Source: CAJCBL01 sp035298965 (GTDB lineage: Bacteria > Verrucomicrobiota > Verrucomicrobiia > Opitutales > Opitutaceae). Taken from it: a DNA stretch of 64,000 nucleotides. Shown piece by piece: positions 51,781 through 62,012 of the stretch. The stretch covers positions 1 to 64,000 of the forward strand of contig DATGXO010000070.1 in the NCBI GenBank assembly GCA_035298965.1, in the 5' to 3' direction. Made by a program: the position numbers and the translations under genes. The notes beneath the pieces are model-generated. The model did no database searches. It saw only the letters and a list, made by a program, of their open reading frames with translations, and was not told the DNA's origin. Every line of letters starts with the position of its first letter. Position 1 is the stretch's first letter.

Positions 51781-52980
51781 CTACTCGCTGCCGAGTGCGA
51801 CCAGCGCCTCTTCGACCTCCCGCGCGTCACGCGGCGACAGCTCGGCGAGCGCCGCGAACTCTGGCCAGCGTGCGATCGCGGCGCGCACGTCGTCGAGGAT
51901 GACGCGGCGGGCCCGCCGATCGATCCCCTCGGCTTCGGCCAGCGTCTCCAGTTGGTGAATCCCAACACGGCACCGCTCCCCCATTACAGCCATCCCGCGC
52001 TCGCGCAGCTGGCCGGTTCCAACAAACGTCACGTCGAAAGCCGGGCTCAGGCGCCAGTCGCGGCCGTCGTAGAGAAACCCGTGGTTCTTGCCGTGGTCGT
52101 CGCGGTTGCTGGCGAGAACGTTGAACACCGCACGCCGATATGCCTTCAGCACCTCGGCATGGTCCCGCGTGATCCGCCGCGTCACGCGCAGCAGGATCTG
52201 GTAGTCGAGGTCGCTACCGAGCATCTGACACAGCCCCGCCAGGCTGTGGTAGTGGACGCGTTCGGCGCCGACGCGATCGAACCGGCGCACGGCGAAGTGC
52301 GCGCGGGTGCCGCCCGCGCGCGCCGTTTCGAGCAACCGCGTCTCCGGCATTTCGATTCCGGCGGCCGCGACGAGCAACGAGTACGCGTACTCGAGCCGGC
52401 CGAGATTGCGCTCCGCCGAGGTGTCGAACTTCACCAGCCACGCGTTCGGGTGATCGCGGTCGCAGTCGTGCGAGAGCGAGTGCAACGCGTGGTCGAACCA
52501 CAGCGCCGCCTTCGGACGCGCCCCGCCCGGCGAAGTGCCCACATCCGCCAGCAATGCGAGATCCGTGCGTGCGCCCTCCTCGAGGTGCGCCGCGGCCGTG
52601 TAGATCGTGTCGAGCGTACCGCGATCGGCCTCGATTCCGGAGGCGGGTGCATAACTCAGCGCCCCGAATCCCCGCCGACCGATGAACGAGAGCCGCATCA
52701 ACGGATCCACGGTGTGAGCTGGGACCCCGCGTTGGCGGAAGAAATCGTCCATCACACGCGTACCCCAGGAATCCGGAAGCGAATCCTCGAACAGCCCCGG
52801 GAGCCGCATCGTCGGCGAACCATCGCGCGAGCGCACCCCCGGTCCGAGCGGCAACGCCAGCGGCGACAGTTCGTGACCCGAGCTCAGGAACGACGCCGCA
52901 TATTCGAACAGAATGCCGCCGCGCGCGCTCGCCAAGGTGCCGACCAACTGATCGCGGTAGAACACATCGAGCTTGTTCAT
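51781..52980 (-). CDS. hipA: HipA-type serine/threonine kinase toxin
   Basis: 399 aa. HipA fold: N-terminal domain with LPGLFEDSLPDSWG, Gly/Pro-rich P-loop with Ser150 in SPGGARPKAALW (the autophosphorylated Ser of E. coli HipA is also residue 150), catalytic Asp294 in NRDDHGKNHGFL and Mg2+-binding Asp316 in SPAFDVTF. All key residues are intact, so it should be an active kinase; the E. coli enzyme phosphorylates glutamyl-tRNA synthetase and causes dormancy. It overlaps hipB by 4 bp, the usual antitoxin-first order. The module sits beside tRNA-Ser, a common landing site for mobile modules. Confidence 0.93.
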   Translation of the reverse strand: MNKLDVFYRDQLVGTLASARGGILFEYAASFLSSGHELSPLALPLGPGVRSRDGSPTMRLPGLFEDSLPDSWGTRVMDDFFRQRGVPAHTVDPLMRLSFIGRRGFGALSYAPASGIEADRGTLDTIYTAAAHLEEGARTDLALLADVGTSPGGARPKAALWFDHALHSLSHDCDRDHPNAWLVKFDTSAERNLGRLEYAYSLLVAAAGIEMPETRLLETARAGGTRAHFAVRRFDRVGAERVHYHSLAGLCQMLGSDLDYQILLRVTRRITRDHAEVLKAYRRAVFNVLASNRDDHGKNHGFLYDGRDWRLSPAFDVTFVGTGQLRERGMAVMGERCRVGIHQLETLAEAEGIDRRARRVILDDVRAAIARWPEFAALAELSPRDAREVEEALVALGSE

Positions 52981-53276
52981 TGCCGTGTTCTCCCTCGCTT
53001 CGGCAGCGGTTTCGCGAGCTCGGCGAGCGAGGCTCCGGCCGGCAGCGCCGACTTGCCCAGCGTCTCGATTTCGCCGCTGAGCCCGAGCACATCGAGAATC
53101 GCGATGAACCTCACCAACGAGATCCGGCCGGTCCGTTCGAACAGGACGTAGGTCGGTAGTTTCACGCCGGCGCGGCGCGCAAGTTCCGCCTGACTCCAGC
53201 CGCGCTGGAGCCGCTGATCGCGCGCCCGTTGAGCAAGCGTGCGGGCGATTTCAACCGGCGTGCTAAGCGATAGCAT
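52977..53276 (-). CDS. hipB: HipB-type antitoxin (XRE helix-turn-helix)
   Basis: 99 aa. Xre-family HTH: QRGWSQAELARRAGVKLPTY for the HTH helices, then VLFERTGRISLVRFIAILDV. A basic C-terminal tail (KPLPKRGRTRQ) follows. It is expected to bind and neutralise HipA and to repress the operon. Its stop overlaps the hipA start (ATGA at 52977-52980), giving translational coupling. Palindromes lie upstream of its start. Confidence 0.92.
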   Translation of the reverse strand: MLSLSTPVEIARTLAQRARDQRLQRGWSQAELARRAGVKLPTYVLFERTGRISLVRFIAILDVLGLSGEIETLGKSALPAGASLAELAKPLPKRGRTRQ

Positions 53277-53614
53277 GCTGTCGGAAATGCCGAATTTTCG
53301 GAGCTAAACAACAAGATAGTATCGGTGCGGGTTTGGCCCGACGGATGTGTGTCCCGCGCGAGGGCACCAGCTAATAATGTTATTCTTTAGGCCAGGTCGG
53401 CGACTTGGCGGTTCTCCGCGGCGGCGGACCACCTCACCGAGGTAGCCTACAGACAAGGCGAGGCAGGCAAGCGGATGACAATCGTTCGCGGGTCAGTCGG
53501 ATGCGCGGGCGCAGAGCAGTCGCAGACGAGTTGCGATCCTACCGCAGGCGTGGAAGCCGAGCCGCGGGAATCGGCAAGGCGGCCGGCCTCAGCGCGGCCG
53601 GCTACAGCCGGGCA
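53277..53614. other. 338-bp region upstream of hipB
   Basis: No gene. The half nearest hipB is AT-richer than the rest of the window. It carries the palindrome CCGAATTTTCGG at 53290-53301, a second palindrome AATAATGTTATT at 53373-53384, and a -10-like TACTAT on the minus strand at 53316-53321. The half nearest lepB has a GC hairpin (GCCGGCC / GGCCGGC, 53582-53602) without a T-run, possibly the end of the lepB transcript. Confidence 0.6.
53290..53301. promoter_or_regulatory. Candidate HipB operator
   Basis: Palindrome CCGAA-TT-TTCGG centred 20 bp upstream of the hipB start codon, downstream of a -10-like TACTAT. This is where HipB-type repressors usually bind. It does not match the E. coli TATCC-N8-GGATA site, so the assignment rests on position and symmetry. 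Confidence 0.4.
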
Positions 53615-54913
53615 TTACCGCGCCGGACCCCAGCGCTTCGTGAACGGATAATAGATGAACAACGGGCGACCGATGGCATCTTTCGCCGGCACGAAACCCC
53701 AGTAGCGGCCGTCGGCGCTGTTATAGGAATTGTCGCCCAAGGCGAAGAAGTGGTTGTTGTCGACTGTGAGCGTGCGCCCTGTCGCGAGCAGACCACTGGC
53801 TTGGTAACCCCGATACAGTCCGACCTGATTGGCGTTCAGGTTGAACGCCTCCGCGCCGTCGATCGGCTCACCATTGCGGTAGAGCACAGGCTCTTTGATT
53901 TCGAGCGTGTCGCCGGGGCGGCCGACGAGGCGCTTGATATAGTACTGGTCCTGGCCGATGCCCTTGATGTTGCCGGTGCGGAAGACAAAGCCCTCGCCCA
54001 CTTTCGGCTCGAAGAAGTTGTTGCTGAAACGGTCGACGAAGAGCTGGTCGCCCGTGAGCACATCAAAACTGAAAGCAACCTCGCCACGACTGACCGAGCG
54101 ACCGGTTTTGAGCATCGGCACGCGCACCGCGCGACGGCGACCGGCGCCGTCGGTCACATCGAGAAACGCTTCCTCGATCTTCCCTGCACGCTGCAGCGCT
54201 GCAAACGCATCCTTCCCCTCGAGTTTGCCGCCGAGGAAGGTCTCCATCACGAGCGTGTCGAAATCAAAGTCGGCCGGCACTCGCAACGAAACCGGCGCAT
54301 CGCCCACATAAAGCGTGTATTCCTTGAGCTGCGTTGGCACGACGAGCCATTTGCGGCCTGGGACTTGGCGCGCACCGGGTACCGCGATGCGGTCTTCGCG
54401 ATTCGGCACGACCGGTATCTTCAACTCCCCGCTCACCGGGGCGACGATCTCGCGGCGGGTGGCGCCGAAGGCGGCGAGACGAAGGAGCTGCGCGACCGGG
54501 CCGGGGGCGTTCTTCGGGTCGAGGAAGACCTCGTGTTTCATCCCGAAATAGGTCGGCCACATCGAGTTCGTCGGAATCTTGAACGGCTGCACGAAGAACG
54601 CGCGGATGCCGAGGATCACGATCGCGGCGGCGAGGAAGAATTCGACGTTGTCGGCGAGTCCGCCCTTCGGGTACACGCGGCCACCGGTGCGGTGGAGGGT
54701 CTTCTCGAGCGCCTCGACGGCGAGCTTGAGCTGGGCGGCGTCGGCCTTGGCCTTGAGCTTCGCCTTGAGCTCCTCGCGGCGCTGGTTGAGCTCGCCGAGT
54801 TCGGCCTCGGAGAGCTGGTCGCGGCGGTAGTGGTAAACCTTTTCGGCAACCTCGAGCCAGTTCTTCGCGTCGCGCCGCGCGCGGGCGGCCTGGGTCATGA
54901 GGAAGCTGAACAT
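53615..54913 (-). CDS. lepB: Signal peptidase I
   Basis: 432 aa, longer than the usual 200-330. A cytoplasmic coiled-coil-like N-terminus of about 85 residues (Lys/Glu/Ala-rich, LNQRREELKAKLKAKADAAQ) precedes the membrane anchor (about 91-107). The Ser/Lys dyad is present: Ser117 in FKIPTNSMWPT and Lys327 in QYYIKRLVGRPGDTLEI. GDNSYNSADGRYWGFVP is the C-terminal box. About 150 residues (134-285) are inserted between the two catalytic parts. It cleaves signal peptides of exported proteins. It is the last gene of a fabD-lepA-lepB run, 28 bp after lepA. Confidence 0.93.
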   Translation of the reverse strand: MFSFLMTQAARARRDAKNWLEVAEKVYHYRRDQLSEAELGELNQRREELKAKLKAKADAAQLKLAVEALEKTLHRTGGRVYPKGGLADNVEFFLAAAIVILGIRAFFVQPFKIPTNSMWPTYFGMKHEVFLDPKNAPGPVAQLLRLAAFGATRREIVAPVSGELKIPVVPNREDRIAVPGARQVPGRKWLVVPTQLKEYTLYVGDAPVSLRVPADFDFDTLVMETFLGGKLEGKDAFAALQRAGKIEEAFLDVTDGAGRRRAVRVPMLKTGRSVSRGEVAFSFDVLTGDQLFVDRFSNNFFEPKVGEGFVFRTGNIKGIGQDQYYIKRLVGRPGDTLEIKEPVLYRNGEPIDGAEAFNLNANQVGLYRGYQASGLLATGRTLTVDNNHFFALGDNSYNSADGRYWGFVPAKDAIGRPLFIYYPFTKRWGPAR

Positions 54914-54941
54914 GGCGGGTTCTTCCGTTCGGAGGCTGCGG

Positions 54942-56741
<1,800 letters not shown>

Positions 56742-56762
56742 GCTGGGCGGTGGCGGCGGGCG

Positions 56763-57671
56763 TCAGGCCGCGGACAGGTCGGCGAATTCGTTGAAGGTTT
56801 TGGCGGGCCACTCCTTGTTGATCCGCCGCGCGAGGCCGACGAGCACGGCGCCGGGGCCGCACTCCCAGAATTCAGTTACACCGAGCCCCGCCGCGCTGCG
56901 CATGCAATCTTCCCAGCGCACCGAGGAGACGACCTGCTTGATGAGCATCTCGCGAATCTCGTCGGGATTGGAGACCTGCTTGCCGGTGACATTGGTGAGC
57001 ACCTGCAGCTTCGGGGCGTTGAACTGGACGGTCTGGAGAAACTTCGCGAACTCGGCGCGGGCCGGCTCCATGAGGCGGCTGTGGTAGGCGCCGGCGACGT
57101 TGAGCGGGATCACCTTCTTCATGCCGCGCTCCTTGGCGGCGGTGACGCAGGCGTCGACCTTCGTCTTTTCGCCGGAGACGACGACCTGGCCGGGGCAGTT
57201 GAGATTTGCGACCTCGATATCGAACTCGTGGCAGAGGTCGTTAATCTTCGAAAGCTCCTCGCCGATGATGCTGGCCATGCCGCCGCGGGTGGCCTCGCAG
57301 GCGACCTGCATCAGGCGACCGCGCTCGGCGACGACGCGCAGGCCGGTGTCGAAATCGAACACGCCGGCGACGGTGAGCGCGGTGACTTCGCCGAGGCTCA
57401 GGCCGGCGACCGTGGACAAGTTGCCCAGGCGACCCTGCTCCTGCAGGAGCGAATAGAGAGTGTAGCCGTGCACGAAGAGCGCCGGCTGGCACACGCGAGT
57501 CGGGACGAGCAGTTCGTCGGGACCTTCAAAGCACATCTTGGCCAAGTCCCAGCCGAGCACCTCGTTGGCGCGGCTGTAGATCCGCGCGGCCGTGGCGGAA
57601 TTGTCGGCGAGGCTTTTGCCCATGCCGACCTTCTGAGCTCCTTGACCGGAGAAAATGAGGGCGAGTGACAT
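56763..57671 (-). CDS. fabD: Malonyl-CoA:ACP transacylase
   Basis: 302 aa from ATG 57671. It loads malonyl groups onto acyl carrier protein for fatty-acid synthesis. N-terminal LIFSGQGAQKVGMGKSL, nucleophile Ser in VAGLSLGEVTALTVAG, the conserved Arg region VVAERGRLMQ, and catalytic His in NVAGAYHSRLMEPA are all visible. Longer frames upstream are GC-rich non-coding sequence. It begins a leftward run with lepA and lepB; other fab genes are not in the window. Confidence 0.96.
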   Translation of the reverse strand: MSLALIFSGQGAQKVGMGKSLADNSATAARIYSRANEVLGWDLAKMCFEGPDELLVPTRVCQPALFVHGYTLYSLLQEQGRLGNLSTVAGLSLGEVTALTVAGVFDFDTGLRVVAERGRLMQVACEATRGGMASIIGEELSKINDLCHEFDIEVANLNCPGQVVVSGEKTKVDACVTAAKERGMKKVIPLNVAGAYHSRLMEPARAEFAKFLQTVQFNAPKLQVLTNVTGKQVSNPDEIREMLIKQVVSSVRWEDCMRSAAGLGVTEFWECGPGAVLVGLARRINKEWPAKTFNEFADLSAA

Positions 57672-57868
57672 GTTTGAACGGCTGAGGAAAGGGTGCCCCT
57701 CCCAAAAACCAAGTCCGAACTTCAAGGGGCGGATGCAGCGCGACGCGAGAGCCGGCGGCAGAACTACACCGCAGCCCGCGCATGCCCCCGGCGCACGCGC
57801 GGTGCGCGGCGGGCACAACAAGCCGCAAAGCCGGCGCGATGGGGCCGCCGGCGCGGGCGAGCGATGCA

Positions 57869-58951
57869 CTACGTCCGGATGAAGATACCCTTCAGGTTCA
57901 TCTCCAACGCCTGCGGGTTCGGCGACACGCGGAGGCCGTCGCTGCGGGCGATCCTGCCCTCTTTGATGAGGCGGTAGAGGTCCTTGTTGAAGGAGACCGA
58001 ATTGCTCTCGGTCGTCGCTTCGAGGAGTGCCTGCACTTTGTCGAAATGCCCCTCGAGAATCAGGTTTCGCGCAGTCGAATCGACCATGAGCACTTCCTGC
58101 GCGGCATAACGGCCGCCGCCCTCGAGCGCGGGGACGAGTTTCTGGCAAACCACGCCCTTCACCACGGCGGAGAGCTGCCGGCGGATCTGCTCGTGGCTTT
58201 CGTGCGGGAAGAACTCAAAAATGCGGTTCAGCGACTGCTGGACGTTGGCCGAGTGCAGCGTGGTAATCACCAAGTGGCCGGTCTCGGCCGCGGAGAGCGC
58301 CGTCTCAAGGGAAACGGCATCGCGCATTTCGCCGATGAGTATGATGTCGGGGTTCTGGCGGAGCACCGAACGCACGGCCAACGAGAAGCTCGGGGTGTCG
58401 ATGCCGATCTCGCGTTGGTTGAAGATCGATTTGCCGTCCTGGAACGTGAACTCGATCGGGTCCTCCATCGTGACGATGTGCCGCTCGAGGTTCTGGTTAA
58501 TCCAGTTGAGCATCGACGCCATGGTCGAGCTCTTTCCCGAGCCGGTCGGACCGCAGACGAGCACGAGGCCGTCCTTCACCTGTGCGAGCTTCACGAGCCG
58601 CTCCGGCTGCAGGTTCAAGTCGGCAAAGGTCGGGATGTGGCTCTTGATGTGACGGAAGACGATCGAGATCGAGCCGCGCTGCTGGAAGGCGTTTACGCGA
58701 AATCGCCCAATGTTCTCGGCCGTGTAGGCGAAGTCGATCTGGCCGTCCGTGTCCCACTGCGGCTTGAAGACGAACGGCACGTACTCGTCCACGAAGGCCT
58801 GGATGATGTGTCGCGGAATCGGCTCCATATCCACGGGCTTGAGCCGGCCGCTGATGCGCAGGTACCCGACCTTGTTGGTTTTGATGATGCAATCGCTCGC
58901 TCCGGTCTCGACGCCGAGCTTGAGCAATTCGTTGAAAATCTGGGTGTGCAT
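57869..58951 (-). CDS. Type IV pilus retraction ATPase, PilT/PilU family
   Basis: 360 aa. N-terminal PAS-like domain, then a RecA-like core with Walker A CGPTGSGKSSTMASML (residues about 133-148), Asp box IVTMEDPIEF, Walker B NPDIILIGEMRDAVSLETAL and His box ETGHLVITTLHSANV. The C-terminal region (FNKDLYRLIKEGRIARSDGL) resembles PilU more than PilT, and the AIRNLIRE motif of PilT is changed to ARNLILEG. Both proteins power pilus retraction. It is divergent from dapA; the fabD start lies 197 bp downstream. Confidence 0.92.
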   Translation of the reverse strand: MHTQIFNELLKLGVETGASDCIIKTNKVGYLRISGRLKPVDMEPIPRHIIQAFVDEYVPFVFKPQWDTDGQIDFAYTAENIGRFRVNAFQQRGSISIVFRHIKSHIPTFADLNLQPERLVKLAQVKDGLVLVCGPTGSGKSSTMASMLNWINQNLERHIVTMEDPIEFTFQDGKSIFNQREIGIDTPSFSLAVRSVLRQNPDIILIGEMRDAVSLETALSAAETGHLVITTLHSANVQQSLNRIFEFFPHESHEQIRRQLSAVVKGVVCQKLVPALEGGGRYAAQEVLMVDSTARNLILEGHFDKVQALLEATTESNSVSFNKDLYRLIKEGRIARSDGLRVSPNPQALEMNLKGIFIRT

Positions 58952-59075
58952 TTAGGCTGGGACTTGTTTCCGCCGGGAAACGCTCCGTTGGGGAAAAAGG
59001 GATGGATTTTTCCTATTGGCCGCAGCATTTCTCCACAAGGTCTCGTTTCGTAAACCCGCAATTAAATCCCTTAGC

Positions 59076-59966
59076 ATGAGCAATCCGCGCGAGTTCACCG
59101 GCGCCATCACCGCCCTCGTGACACCGTTCCGCCACGGCCAAATCGCCTACGACGATCTCGATCGCCTCGTGGACGCCCAGATCGCCGGCGGAATCAAAGG
59201 ACTCGTGCCCGTCGGCACCACCGGCGAATCGCCCACGCTCGATTACGACGAACACATCGAGGTCGTGCGCCGCGTCGTCGCCCGCTCCGCCGGCCGCGTG
59301 CCCGTGCTCGCCGGCACCGGTTCCAACAGCACCCGTGAAGCCGTCGAACTCACCAAGAAGGCCGAGGCCGCCGGCGCCGACGCCATGCTCGTCGTCGCGC
59401 CCTACTACAACAAGCCGAGCCAGGAAGGCCTGTTCCGCCATTACAGCGCGATCGCCGATGCCACCGCCAAGCCGATCGTGCTCTACTCGATCCCGGGTCG
59501 TTGCGGCATCGAGATCGCCGTGCCGACGATCGCCCGCCTCCGCGCCGCGTTCCCGCATATCAACCACATCAAGGAAGCCGGCGGCTCGTGCGACCGCGTC
59601 GACCAGATCCGCCAGGCCTGCGGTGATTCGATGACGATCCTCTGCGGCGACGACGGCCTCACCCTGCCCTTCATGTCGCTCGGCGCCAAGGGCGTGATCT
59701 CCGTCGCCTCCAACCTCTTCCCCGCCGAGATCGCGCAACTCTGCGAACTCGCCGCCGCCGGCCGCCGCGCCGAGGCGCTCACGTTGCACGCGCGTTTCCA
59801 GCCGCTCTTCAAGAACCTCTTCGTCGAGCCCAACCCCGTGCCCGCCAAGTACGCGATGGCCAAGCTCGGCCAGATCGGCTCGCCCGAAGTGCGCCTGCCG
59901 CTCTACGAGCTGACCGATGCCAGCCGCGCGCTCCTCGACAAGACCCTCGCCGACCTCCGCCGCTAA
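59076..59966 (+). CDS. dapA: 4-Hydroxy-tetrahydrodipicolinate synthase
   Basis: 296 aa from ATG 59076. Condenses pyruvate with aspartate semialdehyde on the way to lysine and diaminopimelate. PVGTTGESPTLDYDEHIEVV carries the pyruvate-binding TTGE motif; Tyr137 in PIVLYSIPGRCG and Schiff-base Lys166 in HINHIKEAGG are in place. It heads a tight operon: dapB begins 4 bp after its stop and ruvA overlaps dapB. It is divergent from the pilus ATPase. Confidence 0.97.
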   Translation: MSNPREFTGAITALVTPFRHGQIAYDDLDRLVDAQIAGGIKGLVPVGTTGESPTLDYDEHIEVVRRVVARSAGRVPVLAGTGSNSTREAVELTKKAEAAGADAMLVVAPYYNKPSQEGLFRHYSAIADATAKPIVLYSIPGRCGIEIAVPTIARLRAAFPHINHIKEAGGSCDRVDQIRQACGDSMTILCGDDGLTLPFMSLGAKGVISVASNLFPAEIAQLCELAAAGRRAEALTLHARFQPLFKNLFVEPNPVPAKYAMAKLGQIGSPEVRLPLYELTDASRALLDKTLADLRR

Positions 59967-59970
59967 CGCC

Positions 59971-60726
59971 ATGTCGCTCCCCCGCGTTCTCATCAACGGC
60001 GCCAAGGGCCGCATGGGCCAGGCCCTCCTCGCCTGCGCCAAGGAAGCCGGCATCCCCGTCGCCGCCGCACTCGACCAAGGCGATGATCTCGCCGCCGCCC
60101 TGCCCGCCTGCGACGTCGTCATCGATTTCAGCCACCACTCGGCCACGGCCAACGTCGTCGATCTGGCCATCCGCCACGGCAAGGCGCTTGTCGTCGGTAC
60201 GACCGGCCACACGACCGAAGAACGCAACAAGCTTGCCGCTCGCGCCGGTGCCGCGATCCCGACGGTCTGGGCGAGCAACTACTCCGTGGGCGTGAACGTC
60301 CTCTTCCACCTCGTCGCCGAAGCCGCCCGCGTGCTCGACAACAGTTTCGACGCCGAAGTCGTCGAGATGCACCACCGCTTCAAGAAGGACGCGCCCAGCG
60401 GCACCGCCGCGAGCCTCCTCGAGATTCTGCTGCGCGCCCGCGATCTCCAAGAATCGGATCTTCGCCACGGTCGCCACGGCATCGTCGGCGAGCGCACGAA
60501 ACGCGAGGTCGGCGTCCACGCCCTGCGCGGCGGCGATGTCGTGGGCGACCACACCGTCATCTTCGCCGCGCTCGGCGAACGTGTGGAGCTCACGCACAAG
60601 GCCGGCGATCGCGCCATCCTCGCCCGCGGCGCGCTGCATGCCGCGCGCTGGGTCTTCGGCCGCCCTGCCGGGCTTTACGACATGCAGGACGTGCTCGCTC
60701 TCCGCAAACCCGAGGCGGCCCGATGA
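59971..60726 (+). CDS. dapB: 4-Hydroxy-tetrahydrodipicolinate reductase
   Basis: 251 aa. NAD(P)H-dependent enzyme that acts directly after DapA. N-terminal dinucleotide-binding motif VLINGAKGRMGQALLAC, VGTTGHTTEE, the catalytic block EVVEMHHRFKKDAPSGTAAS (conserved HH and K of the family) and GDHTVIFAALGERVELTHKA. It is 4 bp downstream of dapA. Its end overlaps the start of ruvA by 4 bp (ATGA), so expression is coupled. Confidence 0.97.
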   Translation: MSLPRVLINGAKGRMGQALLACAKEAGIPVAAALDQGDDLAAALPACDVVIDFSHHSATANVVDLAIRHGKALVVGTTGHTTEERNKLAARAGAAIPTVWASNYSVGVNVLFHLVAEAARVLDNSFDAEVVEMHHRFKKDAPSGTAASLLEILLRARDLQESDLRHGRHGIVGERTKREVGVHALRGGDVVGDHTVIFAALGERVELTHKAGDRAILARGALHAARWVFGRPAGLYDMQDVLALRKPEAAR

Positions 60727-61328
60727 TCGCCAGCCTCCGCGGTACCCTGCTTTCCACCACACCGCTGTACGCGGTGATCGAGGTCGCGGGCGTCGGTTAC
60801 GAAGTGAACGTCCCCGTGACGACCGCCGAGCGTCTTCCCGCGGCGGGCCAACCGGCATTCGTCCACACACACGTCGTCTACCGCGAGGACTCGCAGGCAA
60901 TCTACGGTTTCGCCACCGCCGCGGAGCGCGATTTTTTCCGCCTGCTCATCGAGAAGGTCAGCGGCGTGGGCCCGAAGGTGTCGCTCGCGTTGATGAGCCA
61001 TCTTTCGCTCCCGTCGCTCCAAGGCGCGATCGCGGCGAGCGATGCCGACCTGCTTTCGAAATGCCCCGGCATCGGCCGGAAAACCGCCGAGCGGATCATT
61101 CTCGATCTGAAGGACAAACTCGGGGTCGTCTCGCAGATCGTCCCTGCCGGCGCCGCGCTTTCCGGTGCGACCGTGCCGGTCGCCGCTTCGCCGTTGGCCG
61201 ATGCCGTCGCCGCCCTCGTCGCGCTCGGCTACAAACCGGCCGACGCCGACAAGGCCGTGCGCAAGGCGCAGTCCGCACTCGGCGGCACTGCGACGACCGA
61301 GGCGCTCATCAAAAAGGCGCTCTCCTGA
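60723..61328 (+). CDS. ruvA: Holliday junction DNA helicase subunit RuvA
   Basis: 201 aa, normal length. N-terminal OB fold (MIASLRGTLLSTTPLYAVIE), tandem helix-hairpin-helix motifs (EKVSGVGPKVSLALMSHLS and LSKCPGIGRKTAERIILDLK), and a C-terminal domain (PLADAVAALVALGYKPADAD) that contacts RuvB. It binds Holliday junctions and loads RuvB. No ruvB or ruvC is nearby. The last codons form one arm of a terminator that serves the convergent anti-sigma gene. Confidence 0.96.
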   Translation: MIASLRGTLLSTTPLYAVIEVAGVGYEVNVPVTTAERLPAAGQPAFVHTHVVYREDSQAIYGFATAAERDFFRLLIEKVSGVGPKVSLALMSHLSLPSLQGAIAASDADLLSKCPGIGRKTAERIILDLKDKLGVVSQIVPAGAALSGATVPVAASPLADAVAALVALGYKPADADKAVRKAQSALGGTATTEALIKKALS

Positions 61329-61340
61329 GCGGAGAGCGCC
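61311..61340 (-). terminator. Terminator of the sigma/anti-sigma operon
   Basis: Perfect 10-bp stem GGCGCTCTCC / GGAGAGCGCC (61316-61340). Read leftward it is followed by TTTTT (61315-61311). It overlaps the 3' end of ruvA and lies 27 bp after the anti-sigma stop codon. On the plus strand there is no T-run, so it mainly serves the minus strand. Confidence 0.8.
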
Positions 61341-61367
61341 TGAAGGTGTTTGGTTCTCCGCGCCCGA

Positions 61368-62012
61368 TCAGCGCTGGAACTGGAACGCGTTCGCCTCGAT
61401 CTCCTCAAGTCGCAGCGGCGTGGTCGGCACTTCGCCGTACGGCCGCAGGTCGACCTTGAGATCCTCGGTGCCGGAAAGATCCGGTACGACGAGCGGCCGG
61501 GTCGGTGGCGCCATCCGGGTGAAGTCGACGACGATGTCTCGGCTGCCCTGGTTCCACGGGTTGCGGAACCCGGCGGGATTGGCGCTCAAGGCCACGGTCG
61601 TGGTCTGCGTCACGGATTGCACTCGGGCGATTTCGGGCTGCGCGATGTTCGTCGCGGGTTGCGCCGCGACAGCCGGTTCGGCGGAAGGCGTGGCCTGACG
61701 CACGGCGACAAACACCGCACAAGCCGCCAACGCGCCACTCGCGACCAGACCGAGCGAGCGGAGCCATTCGCGCGAGCCGCGGGCTTCGATCGCCACCACT
61801 TTGCCCCTGCGGAACTGCGGCGCTGGCGCGGCTTCCTCGCGGAACTGCTCCGCGAGACCGGCGCAGGCCTTCTGCATCTGGCAATATTGGCGGTAGATCC
61901 GGCGACGCTCGGGGTCGCCAGCGATAGCCCTTTCCAACTCGACCGCCTGGGCCGGCGGCAGCTCCCCATCGACGTAGAGGTTGAGTAGTTCGATGAATTG
62001 ATCGTGGGTCAT
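61368..62012 (-). CDS. Putative anti-sigma factor
   Basis: 214 aa. The N-terminal 60 residues (QFIELLNLYVDGELPPAQAV, then RRRIYRQYCQMQKACAG) fit the sigma-binding domain of anti-sigma factors without a complete zinc (HCC) motif. One membrane helix (about 83-103, SLGLVASGALAACAVFVAV) is followed by a periplasmic part that ends NAFQFQR. It overlaps the ECF sigma gene by 4 bp, the standard sigma then anti-sigma order, so the protein should hold the sigma factor at the membrane until a signal releases it. Confidence 0.8.
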   Translation of the reverse strand: MTHDQFIELLNLYVDGELPPAQAVELERAIAGDPERRRIYRQYCQMQKACAGLAEQFREEAAPAPQFRRGKVVAIEARGSREWLRSLGLVASGALAACAVFVAVRQATPSAEPAVAAQPATNIAQPEIARVQSVTQTTTVALSANPAGFRNPWNQGSRDIVVDFTRMAPPTRPLVVPDLSGTEDLKVDLRPYGEVPTTPLRLEEIEANAFQFQR

